From: Cichorium intybus
Lineage: Eukaryota; Streptophyta; Magnoliopsida; Asterales; Asteraceae
DNA length: 64,000 bases
NCBI GenBank assembly: GCA_023525715.1
Contig: JAKNSD010000077.1
Span: forward strand, 434,001 to 498,000
Direction: 5' to 3'
Shown here: one piece after another, positions 1 to 9,507 of the stretch
How the letters are laid out: the number at the start of each line of letters is the position of its first letter
How positions within the stretch are numbered: the first letter of the stretch is position 1
Notes under the pieces: model-generated
The model's database searches: none
What the model was told of the DNA's origin: nothing
What the model saw: the letters and a program-made list of their open reading frames with translations, nothing else
Position numbers and translations under genes: made by a program

Positions 1-183
1 TGAATTTTACTATTCACCGAGGCATTCGAATCGATCTACAGTGCCCCCGAGGGGTCGAAAACTCAATATAAAAATTTTCCCAAACTTTTCAGACCATAAC
101 GAGCCTACGGTTCAAGTTTGAGCTAAATCGGACAAGGAAAGCAAAAGTTAGCGTTTTTGATCCCCTGCATGGCCCCTGCTTGG

Positions 184-246
184 AGGCGTACTGCGCCTAG
201 GGCTGGGCGCACTGCGCCTGGGCGCATTGCGCCCTGCGCCTGGGCA
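184..246. repeat. GC-rich palindromic island in the R1 LTR
   Basis: Tandem near-copies of a GGCGCA-n-TGCGCC palindrome. Two perfect copies are at 206-218 and 221-233, with degenerate copies on both sides. It stands out in otherwise AT-rich DNA. The equivalent position in the R6 and R9 LTRs holds unrelated repeats. Confidence 0.85.
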
Positions 247-754
247 GACCTCCTGGCCAGTCGCGATTTATGCACTGTAGCAAGCAGTTTTGGCCCATTA
301 AGTCCTTAATCCAGTCCTTAATCGATTGGGGTTTGTTCTAGGACCAAAACCCTTGACTAATAACAAGTTTTAAACCATTAGAAACACCTTAATCACACCA
401 ATCCATGATTTAGGGTTCTTGAGCAACAATTCAATTTATCAACAATAGCAATCTACTTTGCTATTTTTAACATATGTTCTTACTACATGAACATGTTTAA
501 GCCCAGAAATCATATAAACATCATGGATTATGGCTGAAATTACAGATTTCAGTCCACTTCATAAAACCCATCAAGAACACACAAAAGCTTGGCTAGAAAT
601 CAAGTTACTAACCTTCAAAGCTTAGGAATCACCAATTCCAAGCCATGATTCCAATTCCATGCTTCAATTTCATGACTTCCTGCAGAAATCGCACCCTCCT
701 TGCTCCTCCCGTTGCTGCACAATTAGCTAGTTAAAGAGAGAGTCAACTCTCTTA

Positions 755-762
755 TATTTATA
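755..762 (-). promoter_or_regulatory. TATA box of the R1 LTR
   Basis: TATAAATA on the minus strand, about 335 bases from the LTR start. It lies in a block (GAGGTATAAATA followed by GAGAGTTGACTCTC) that aligns with the TATA region of the R9 LTRs at 46067 and 51652. Function is inferred from position and conservation only. Confidence 0.6.
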
Positions 763-1096
763 CCTCAATTTTTTACATTTTTGGTCCCTAAGTTCATTTT
801 CTTGAACTTTGGCCACTATAATCAAGTTTTATTACAATAAAACTTTCATTCTTTATACATTTGCCACTAACAACAATATTTTTCATATTTGGTCCTTCAC
901 ATGGTCAAATGACCAAATTACCCTTTTGTGGTAAAATGACCAAAAATCAGTTTTTATAACATTTTAAGTCCACGACTCAAATTATTATTTCAAACTAAAT
1001 ACTTTTCTGTCCAAAAGACCAATTTACCCTTCCAAGGTAAAATGACCATTTTACCCTTTTTATTATATTTCATAAAAAGAGTGTCTTGGCGTTACA

Positions 1097-4072
1097 AAAT
1101 CTGCCACATTGAACGAACTTTCAACATTTTGATTTCCTCTTCACACATAGTATGTGAAGTTTTGATACAATCCTCAAAAAGCCCACCTGTCTCGATTCTG
1201 TCAATTCCAACTATCTTCAGACAAGACCAGACAGTAGTTTGATCAACACCAAGGTTAGCATGAAACCTTGCCTTCTGTTCTTGAAACTTCCTTTTCTCCG
1301 AAGGATGAAACTCGATGTCAAAGACATTGGTAGCATAAATCTTCGGATTGAATGGAATATCAAGTTGCATTTCATTTGTGTTTTCCACTTCGTACGAAAC
1401 AAGTGGTACTCGATCAAATAATTCAATAGTTGTGAAAGCCAATTACATGATTGTCTCATATGTCCAGATTTTATTTACTGGACCCAAGACTTCTTTCTTT
1501 CCCATCCTGCCCTTGAAATCATGTACAGATGCCTTAGTTTCTCATATTCTTCTCCCTTTTGCTTCTTCTGTTCAGACTTTGACAGTTCTTGTGCTATCTT
1601 CTTTCCTTTGTCTGCAGAAGAGCCTGCTTCGGTTGGGACTTGAGTCGTTGTTGTTACTGTTGATGTTGCTGATGGCACTGAACTTTTTTGAATTTTAATT
1701 CCACTCGAGATTCTTTTTATGATACTCGAGTTGGATTTGGTTGAAATTTGGGTGGATGAAGTTCGTCCCCAAGTAAGAGGAACTATTGTTGATGGTGAAG
1801 TAGTAGAAATTGTTGTTTGAGAGAGTGGAGTGAAGGTTGTAATGGTAGCTGTGGGTACGAAGGTGACTTGTGTTTGTCGTGTTGTCATTTTGGTTGGTCG
1901 AGACCCCTCTCCCCCTTGTGACGAAAGCACAGTGGGCTTCGGAGCACCAGGTAGGCGACTGACCAACGCAAGCAAAGGTACAATATCCTTTCGGATTGAG
2001 TCAGTTGTTTGAGAGACCAGTATTTTCATCTGTTGATCGCTTATTTTCTGTGCCTCTCGATATGCATTTAATTCATGCACCTTCGGTTCGTACTCAGCAA
2101 TTGTTTTCTTTGCAGTGTCAAGATCTGTCCGCAAGCTCTTGAGTTGAACGTCAAACTCCTCAACACTTCGTTTTGATAGATTTTCAACCGAAGTGGTTAA
2201 TGAAGTGAGCTTCGCTTTTACTTCAGTATGGGAAGAATTGAGATTCGTAACCACCTCGTTGAGTTTGTCATTATGTTGTTCCTGAATGTGCTGGGTTTTC
2301 TCTTCAACTATCTTCTCGACTGCCTTACACCTCAAATCAATTTTCACTAACACATTTCTTGACATTTGCTTGACATCGGTTTCAATAACTTTTACTGCAT
2401 CATCAATCTTCTTTTGTACTTTCCCAATTATGTTCTCCTCAAAGGATATAAGTGATTCCGCCAAGTGGTCAGTAGTAACTCCAGACCCTTTATCTAAAGT
2501 GTAAGTGGTCTGGGCTTGTATCAGAACATTCAACTTCACATTGAGTTGGCGAAATTGTTTCATTGACACCAGGATTGTATCTGGTTCATCATCATCATCT
2601 TGTATTTGGATGGGGGCTCTTTCAAAATAATCTTCCTCGCCCTTGTCCGATTCGTGTGACGAAGGAGAATCAGCCAAGTCATCCATGAAGAAAGAACAGA
2701 TTGGAGGAGGAACTTCGGTTGTGGAAGTGAGGAAAAGTGTAGTATGTTTCGGTGGTGGAGAAGGGGGGATCTTTGGCTGTTTGATCACCATATGTGAGAC
2801 TTGTGTCCACATCAGATGTGTGCACAGGGGTCTCAATATGACTTGTCTCCACAGTAGATGTTTCGACAATGGTCATATGTGCGGACACCATCGGATTATC
2901 AATTTAAGACACAATCGGATCCGAAGGTGGTATCGTAGATGTTGCCGTTTGTGTTGGAGATGGAGGAATAATGGTATCCTCTGGATGAGAATGTTCTTCT
3001 TCTTCTTCCTCTTCATCTTCTGATTGTGGTGTTGGTGGTCTTGAAGATTGTGCGAGTTTCTTCTTTGATGTTTTAACAGCTTGGGTTTTCTTCCTTGTCC
3101 TGGATTTCTTAGCTGGTGCTTCGGATGGTTCTGTCGTGCCTTTATGTTTGCCACCCTTGGCCTTGGGTAGTTCAGATTCTACAACCCTTGTGAAGACCAT
3201 GAGTGGTCGAGGAGTCGTGAGTGTCATTCGGTACTCTATCAAGGTAAGATTGTCATCTGGAACCTTGCATAGCATAGCCTCAGGAATTGAAGCGATAAAT
3301 TCCATCTTGTCATCCGAATTTGAACTTGAGGGAACTTGGACTTGACTGAATTCATGAACAGGTAGGTCCGAAGGCACTGGTACCTTTTCATGTGTATAGA
3401 CGGCTTGGACGATGAGTGCCCAGAAACGTGTGGATGCGATGTCTGTGGCTCGCTTCACATGATTCATGTAAGTGGTGAAGTCTGTCCATAGAATCGAAGC
3501 ATAATCCACTGGAACATTGTAGTAGATATCATGTGTATTTGGAGGAATGTGTATGTAGCCGAATCAAGGCCTGAAGTCCTGCCAGAGAGACTTCTCACAA
3601 TGATACTGAAAAAATATCCCCAAACCGAAGGCAGTTTGTTCTTCTTAAAAGAGCTCATGGATCGAGTGATTGGCGTATGACCCATCTCATTTAGCATGTT
3701 CAAAATTTCAGATTGAGAAGCCATCTGAAACTGTCCAGACACCGGAAGATGAAGAATTTTTGCAAATTGCTCTTTCTTTACTGTAATCATCTTCTTTTTG
3801 TCGTCGACGGTGATGATGTCAAAGGACACCAATTGACCGTCTGCATTCAGACGTGCTGTATGGTGTGCCCTGTTGACCCATAACTTTGGAACTTTAGCAC
3901 TTGCAGTCATTGCATAGTGAAGGGGTGAGTATCTCAAACATACTACCAGCATCGCCATTGTTGATGAGTAGGCTTCAGGGTCCAGGTTTGCGATGTGGTT
4001 TGCCAACATTGGGTTGAGATCAGGAACGGAATCAACATCTCCTGCTGTGAACGAAATTTCATTGGTAGCCAT
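1097..4072 (-). pseudogene. R2 antisense accessory (env-like position) ORF, frameshifted, cut by R1
   Basis: A long minus-strand reading frame of about 990 codons broken into pieces: 4072-3464, 3509-2904, then 2869-1475 and 1442-1097. The breaks are frameshifts near 3500, 2750 and 1450 and an in-frame stop at 2904-2906. The N-terminal 200 residues resemble the conserved domain of plant SIRE-type accessory proteins (an RTSGLD-like motif, followed after the first frameshift by DYASILW). Next come a Lys/Arg-rich stretch, an acidic Glu run near 3000, a long predicted coiled coil (about 2100-2500) and a Ser/Thr-rich tail. The R1 LTR truncates it at 1097. The start ATG at 4070-4072 has a good context (CACCATGGC). 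It is not similar in sequence to the sense ORF at 4446, but the overall layout is comparable. Function unknown; an Env role for such proteins is not established. Confidence 0.65.
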
Positions 4073-4350
4073 GGTGGTGATTTTGAGTGTTGAGAGTTGG
4101 GAGTGTTTGAGAAATTTTAGTTACAGGTTCTGAGAATTGGGAAACGGAAGGGTGATTGTAGGGTTTTGCCGTATTTATAGTATTGAGGTGTGGGGTAATG
4201 AATGGAGAGAGAGTGAGCATTTAATGCTCGTATGAAACGGTCGAATGAAATGTCTCCACGTCACCCATAAGCTGAGGGGACATTCTCTTTTTGTCGCATG
4301 GTAGGTTCGTCATCCTGAAGTAGCTGTTATGCTCCATTGTGATTGGTTCC
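4073..4350 (-). promoter_or_regulatory. Promoter-like region upstream of the antisense accessory ORF
   Basis: On the minus strand, a CCAAT motif lies at 4341-4347 and a CTATAAATAC TATA-type motif at 4171-4180, about 98 bases before the ATG at 4072. A C/A-rich leader with little secondary structure then leads to a favourable start context. This looks like an RNA polymerase II promoter and 5' UTR. Internal promoters for antisense accessory ORFs are known from some plant LTR elements. Activity here is inferred. Confidence 0.45.
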
Positions 4351-4445
4351 TGCATTTCCCAAGGTAAGTTAAGATTAGATCAAATCCCTGACTTCTCGTG
4401 TAATCCTAACATCCCACGTAACTAAATAAAAAATATAAAAAATTT

Positions 4446-7400
4446 GTGGCAGTTTTGATTTTAGAATGTATAACTGAAGTCTGCTCATTTGTCAACCATG
4501 TATCTGCTCATTTGTCAACCATGTCGATCATCCGAAGTGAAAAACAAGGATCCATTGAATTTTGTGAAAGCATGTGTTTTGGTTTAGTTCAAAAAATGAG
4601 AGCTGATTATTCTAGGAAGTCCATGAAATTCAAAAGAATGTCTTGTTTCAACCCTCCGGACCAATCATTGTTTGACCAAACATTGCCTATCCCGGAACAC
4701 ATTCTGTTAGGCGTAGGGCTCAATAGCTCATCTGTGGTAAACTACTTTAGTTTTATGGCTCAAGCTGCCCAATTGCCAAAACCTCAACCACAGCCTGAAC
4801 TAGAAGTATTATCACAACCAGAACCAGATGCAGAATCAATCCAGACCATCACACCTTGTTCTTCATCAAAAAAGAAACGTCGCCACTCAGGTCAAACAAA
4901 AGAGGAACGTAAAGCTAGAAGAGCAGCAAAGAAAACGCGTAAGGCTGAGCAACAGGCTCAAACTCAAAAGGAACCTTCTCCGGAGCCTGTGACACAAGAA
5001 GCTCCCCATAGTTCTCCACCCGATGTTCAACGACAAGATCCTCAGCAAGAACCCTCTCCGGTTTGTTTCTCTCCACTACACAATGATGTTCCTCAACAAT
5101 CCGCAAACCAAACTCCTCCGAGAACCTCTCAACCCGAGGAAGAATATGATGGCATAAAAGTAGGTGTTCCACTTGGACCGGCGAGTGACACTGATTTTGT
5201 TATTGATGTTGAAGATCAACCAGATCCTAATACCGCATTGGTATTATTTTCTGAAGAAGACCCTCTCTTGTTCTTTAATGACGAACATGGATTCAGTTTT
5301 GAAGAGAATGTTGAAGAATCTGCTGAGAACGTTGATGAAGAAATCGAGGCTGAAGCTCCTCCTGAACATACCTCTACATTTATTGATCCAGAACCTGCTC
5401 ATGTCAAAGAAACCTCTTCTTCTTCCGGATCAATCACTCTCGATACACTGAAAAGTGAGTTATCATCCTCTTTCTCCATTGTTAAGGACTCGTTGCAAGA
5501 TCAGATGAACCATTTAAACAAGTCCTTAGGCGACAAGATTGATGTTATTCATGGAGAGCAATCAAGCCTGAAGAAAGCTTTCACCCAGCTTTCAGACGAT
5601 GTTAAGTCCAATTTGGGAAAAATGGAAAAACTATTCCAGGACTTCATTGTTGAAAAAGATAAATCTCTGGAACAAGCTAATGTCAAGATTGCAACCCTCG
5701 AGCAAACTATTATAGATCAATCTGAAGACATCCTCGACAAGCAGTCTCGGATAGCCAATCTGGAAGAAGTGTCGAAAAGCCAGTTGGACATTTTGGAGAA
5801 AACGGTCTGCCCTACTGCAGCGCCCATACATGTAGTAGACCCATTTGTTCAAATTAGAGATTATCTACAGGAGCAACTTAATGGAGTCACGACACAAGTG
5901 AAGACTCTTTCTGAATCCACCAAGGCTCTCCAAACAAAAACAACGCATGATTCAAGCTCCTTGGTCAAAGAAGTTACAGAAGCCTCAAAGTTAGCTTTGA
6001 AGGAACTTAAAGAAGAATTACTTCAACTTCTGACCTCCAGAGAAACCTTCTCACCCAAACAACATCTATCTCCTCCCAGATCTGAACCAGTCATGGATCC
6101 TTCCCCTCCTCCCTCAGATCAAATTCCTCCTCCTCCTCAAGCTCCTTCACAACAGGAACTTGATCGAGAAGTTTATCATCAAAGACTTGCAGAATTGAAT
6201 TCTACACGAATCCGAATGCCTCCCAACCCTCAGGCACAAACGATTACTCATCCCGTGCATCAAGAATCTCCCCAAACCGGAGGTAGTCAATCTCGAACAT
6301 CTCAAACCAATAGAGTGAAAGTTACTGCAAGCTCTTCAACTCCTCGAGCCCCAAGACAACCTCATCCTACTCCTCAATCTCAAAAGGTGATGTCAGTCAA
6401 GGAAGCTCAAGTATTCCAGACGGTTCAAGAGCTTATAAATAATCCAATCGACAAATACAACGCTCAAGCCCGCCTAACTGACGCGCAAATTATTGAGGAA
6501 TACGAGATTGAAGAGAAGCTCAGGATAGAAAAGGAAAAACGTGAAGCAGCTGAACAAAACCGTATAGCCAAACTTCCAAAACCCAAGCCGTTGATCACGT
6601 TTAATGTCTTTAATTCAGATCTGATCAAAAGCCGAGTTCTCACTCCGATCACGATTTACGAACGAATGACCACTCCTCATATTATCAAACCAGTCAACTC
6701 AACCAAGCCATCAGTCGCCAGACAAACTCAGTGGGATATTCCTCCACCGCCTCATGCTTCTCGTTTCAACATCTGGGCATTGGAAAAGAACGCTGACATA
6801 GATCAATTCAGACGTCTCACCATACGACTCAAGAAGTTTTACAAGGAGAAAGGCTTAAGTCAGACTGATGTATGGTCTGATAAAATGATCCGCAGCCTTG
6901 AAAGTCTAAGGATGAATCTCTATGATGGTAAACCTTTCTTTACCTTCAAAGTCAAAAGGTCTGATGAAAAAGAGTATGTCTTTTCAGAGGCAGATTTTCC
7001 AATTATGAACCAATATGATTTGATTCCCCTGTTATACTTTACTAGCCGAAGCGCATTCACATCATACTTAAATTGTTTTGATCGTCTTCGTTATTATTGT
7101 ATGGAATTGGTCAGAGATTTTGCCTCCCTGGACTTGGAACTTAGCCGGTTTACACTTGCCAAAATACATAAACCTAATCCCTTCTTCACTCCAGCCGAAG
7201 GTCATGATCATGGATTCCCCATGATATGTCCGGAAAGAGGTTTAGTGTATGTAGCCAACGGTGAAACTAGGTTCTTTCGTCTAGATGAAAGACAGAGATA
7301 TCCAACAACCGTCATTCAACAACTGATCAAACGACTGACAGTTCTAGGTGAGCCCCACAAAGACAAAAGAGAAGAGTACTTGGACAGGTTCAGATGGCAT

Positions 7401-7496
7401 CTTGCCTTTCGTGCGTTCGTGCTCGAGTTGAAGGACAGGATCGAGTTTCCTGCGAAGTGTCAGGAGTCGATGAAGCATATTGTTGTTGGCATTTGA
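4446..7496 (+). CDS. R2 sense accessory ORF (env-like position), 1016 aa, intact
   Basis: The longest open frame in the window, ending 228 bases before the R2 3' LTR, which is where SIRE-type Copia elements carry their accessory (env-like) ORF. Visible parts: N-terminal 110 residues of unknown nature; a basic Lys/Arg cluster at about residues 140-165 that could be a nuclear signal; a Pro/Gln-rich stretch (165-240); an acidic region (240-320); heptad-like coiled coil (about 330-480); a second Pro-rich region (530-620); and a compact C-terminal region (about 770-1000) with alternating aromatic and charged residues. I see no convincing signal peptide or membrane span, which argues against a classical envelope glycoprotein. 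A 23-bp tandem duplication at about 4480-4526 lies in the first codons, so the true start may be a later Met. Function unknown. Confidence 0.75.
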   Translation: MAVLILECITEVCSFVNHVSAHLSTMSIIRSEKQGSIEFCESMCFGLVQKMRADYSRKSMKFKRMSCFNPPDQSLFDQTLPIPEHILLGVGLNSSSVVNYFSFMAQAAQLPKPQPQPELEVLSQPEPDAESIQTITPCSSSKKKRRHSGQTKEERKARRAAKKTRKAEQQAQTQKEPSPEPVTQEAPHSSPPDVQRQDPQQEPSPVCFSPLHNDVPQQSANQTPPRTSQPEEEYDGIKVGVPLGPASDTDFVIDVEDQPDPNTALVLFSEEDPLLFFNDEHGFSFEENVEESAENVDEEIEAEAPPEHTSTFIDPEPAHVKETSSSSGSITLDTLKSELSSSFSIVKDSLQDQMNHLNKSLGDKIDVIHGEQSSLKKAFTQLSDDVKSNLGKMEKLFQDFIVEKDKSLEQANVKIATLEQTIIDQSEDILDKQSRIANLEEVSKSQLDILEKTVCPTAAPIHVVDPFVQIRDYLQEQLNGVTTQVKTLSESTKALQTKTTHDSSSLVKEVTEASKLALKELKEELLQLLTSRETFSPKQHLSPPRSEPVMDPSPPPSDQIPPPPQAPSQQELDREVYHQRLAELNSTRIRMPPNPQAQTITHPVHQESPQTGGSQSRTSQTNRVKVTASSSTPRAPRQPHPTPQSQKVMSVKEAQVFQTVQELINNPIDKYNAQARLTDAQIIEEYEIEEKLRIEKEKREAAEQNRIAKLPKPKPLITFNVFNSDLIKSRVLTPITIYERMTTPHIIKPVNSTKPSVARQTQWDIPPPPHASRFNIWALEKNADIDQFRRLTIRLKKFYKEKGLSQTDVWSDKMIRSLESLRMNLYDGKPFFTFKVKRSDEKEYVFSEADFPIMNQYDLIPLLYFTSRSAFTSYLNCFDRLRYYCMELVRDFASLDLELSRFTLAKIHKPNPFFTPAEGHDHGFPMICPERGLVYVANGETRFFRLDERQRYPTTVIQQLIKRLTVLGEPHKDKREEYLDRFRWHLAFRAFVLELKDRIEFPAKCQESMKHIVVGI

Positions 7497-7714
7497 TCTT
7501 TTGTATTTTTAATTGCTTTATGACTGAAATTTTTGTATCTTAATGTGTTTACACTTTGAAATCTATTTCATGCCGGTACACATTCAAGATCTATCTTTCT
7601 TTCTATTTTCTATTTTTTTTTTTCATATATCTTGTGAGAACTTCTTAGTTGATTAGATTTTCTCTAAAGAAATGAATTCAATTCCTTGTAATATTTTATC
7701 ACCAAATATCACAT
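7497..7714 (+). other. R2 3' untranslated spacer
   Basis: AT-rich sequence with T-runs between the accessory ORF stop and the polypurine tract. No ORF or other signal is visible. Confidence 0.6.
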
Positions 7715-7724
7715 AGGGGGAAAA
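7715..7724 (+). other. R2 polypurine tract
   Basis: AGGGGGAAAA lies directly before the TGTTG start of the R2 3' LTR. This is the expected primer for plus-strand DNA synthesis and fixes the element's orientation as plus. Confidence 0.8.
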
Positions 7725-8101
7725 TGTTGAAAATTAATTTATGTGACCATTTGTTGAAAAAAATATTTAGGAATTAAATTAAATTAATTTTAGTAGATGT
7801 GTTAAGTTTTCGCTTAAGTGGTGTTAGCGAAAAATAACCCTTAACCAAATCTACACAAGTCTACTTTACTTTTGTCTAAAATGCAGGAATTAGCGAAAAA
7901 GTGATGAATCAGACCTTGCTTTAGCGAAAAGTCAGATGCTGATAAGCGAAAATCCAAGTGGCTGATTAGCGAAAATTCGAGCAAAGGATCAGCAATATCT
8001 GAAGTCAGATCAGCAATATCTGAAGTCAAATCAGCAATATCTGAAGATGAGGGTCAGCAAAAACTGAACAAGGGTTAGCAAAAATCTCTGATCAGCTTAG
8101 C

Positions 8102-8126
8102 AAAAAGTTAACGCCGTTAACTTTTT
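8102..8126. repeat. Perfect palindrome in R2 U3
   Basis: Arms AAAAAGTTAAC and its exact complement (11 bp each) around a 3-base GCC centre, about 125 bases upstream of the TATA box. Confidence 0.9.
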
Positions 8127-8251
8127 AGCAAAAACTAAATGGAATATTCCAGGAGCATTTTAGCAAATCCCTCCAAGATTCCTTGTGTATTCTAGCAAAC
8201 CCCACCTTAGACACATGTCACCCTCCTATTGGTGGACATTCTCTTACACCC

Positions 8252-8259
8252 TATAAATA
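8252..8259 (+). promoter_or_regulatory. TATA box of the R2 LTR
   Basis: TATAAATA in the context CCCTATAAATACCC, downstream of the U3 repeat array. It probably sets the start of the genomic transcript. Confidence 0.7.
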
Positions 8260-8659
8260 CCCTACTCCACTACCTATGTCTCAACCACTCTTACACACTT
8301 CTTACAACTCACGTAAATTCCTCAGAGAATTGTCTAAAAGAGTGCTCCTTCCCTCCCATGAAGATTTGAAGACCTTTTGAATATTACTTTAATATTCATA
8401 TGTGAAGAACGTATTTCTTCACTTTTTCTTCATCTTCTTCATGTGTTCTTCATATTTTTCATTGTAACTTTGAAGCTTTCAATATTTATCAATGGAAAAT
8501 GTTTTCTTCTTATTTCTTTATTGTTATTGAATAGTTTTGATTAAATATTCCGCATTGTGTTTGTCATTTTAAGATCTTCTTGGATTTAAATCTTCTTCTT
8601 ATATTTTTGTGTTTATTCGTGGAAGTATTTTGAACTTAAGATTTATTTCATATCCAACA

Positions 8660-9453
8660 TCTAGCCCTTTCATAGCCTTAGATAATGAATAGTGACACCA
8701 AGGATTGCCTTGGAAGATGGTCATCAGCCGATGGGGGTAGGGGGTGGGGTGGGGTGGGTTAGTTTTTAAATAATAGCAATATACTTATAAAAATAGGTGA
8801 TTTTTATAAAATCGTAACACGTTTTAGTGAAATTTTATAAGTTTTTGAAGAAATGAGGTTCTAAATAAATATTATGTAGAAAAACATTGTCAAACATTTA
8901 ATTAGATTGGGTCGTGGCTCGTTAAACGATGAAATACGCGCTTAATCGTAGTATTCTTCCGATTACGTGATTTTCGGCATTTTACCAAAAATTATATTTG
9001 GCTTTGAAATTAAATACTAGATAGTATTACGTTCCATAATATATGATTTTTTATTCCATATTTGATGTTTGAGACACCACATTTTGTATTTTGAGTCCAA
9101 ACCCTGTGTACATTTATCCATTCACAGCGGTTTAATTGTTGTAACTTTCACATACGAACTCCGTTTTCGACGTTCTATATATCCACGGGTTCGTATTTAC
9201 GAGTAGATCGTTTTATGAATATTATTATTCTCAAAATAATAATTGTATGATTATCGAATTTTTACGCTACAGTAGTTTATTATCCGTATCTTCAGCGTTT
9301 ACTCGATAATTGTTTTGAATTAGCATACGTAGTATTATAATATTAAATAATTCATCGCAAAAGTTATGGAAAATAACTTTTCAACATATGGATTAACGTA
9401 CGCTTCGTTTGACTACAGTTGACTTTCGTTGACCAAAATTTACATTTGTCACA
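8660..9453 (-). repeat. R3 3' LTR, truncated by R2
   Basis: Aligns base for base with 15887-16682 of the other R3 LTR with a few substitutions, including the G-rich run near 8735 and the TGTCACA terminus. Only the first 794 bp of the LTR in element sense is present. The rest should lie left of R2, outside the window. Confidence 0.9.
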
Positions 9454-9507
9454 TCATCTACCCGTTAGAAAGAATTTCGTCTCGAAATTTAGCTCTTGAG
9501 TAGATCC

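Larger units (their letters stand above)
1..1096 (-). mobile_element. R1: Gypsy-type LTR, partial, runs off the left edge
   Basis: Read on the minus strand, this begins TGTAACGCCAAGACACTC at 1096 and continues to the window edge. It matches the start and the TATA region of the R9 LTRs (TGTAACACCAAGATACTC), so it is a related Gypsy LTR family. The DNA to its right (1097 on) is an accessory Copia ORF cut in mid-frame, so this is the 5' end of an element that entered R2; its body lies outside the window. It also shares with R6 and R9 a block around 285-350 and then carries a GC-rich island. The target duplication (the right copy would be AAATC at 1097-1101) cannot be tested here. Confidence 0.8.
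7725..8659 (+). repeat. R2 3' LTR (SIRE-like Copia), 935 bp
   Basis: Starts TGTTG and ends CAACA, so the terminal inverted repeat is perfect over 5 bp. It is preceded by the polypurine tract. The flank TCTAG at 8660-8664 is the target site: the other R3 LTR carries the uninterrupted sequence at 15887. The LTR contains an array of TTAGCRAAAA-like words, a 25-bp palindrome, a direct repeat of about 20 bp (three copies at about 7986-8045) and a TATA box. The partner 5' LTR is outside the window. Confidence 0.85.

Noticed and set aside
1042..1242. Small plus-strand frame at the R1-R2 junction
   Set aside because: It spans the insertion point of R1 and is antisense to the accessory ORF; a chance frame.
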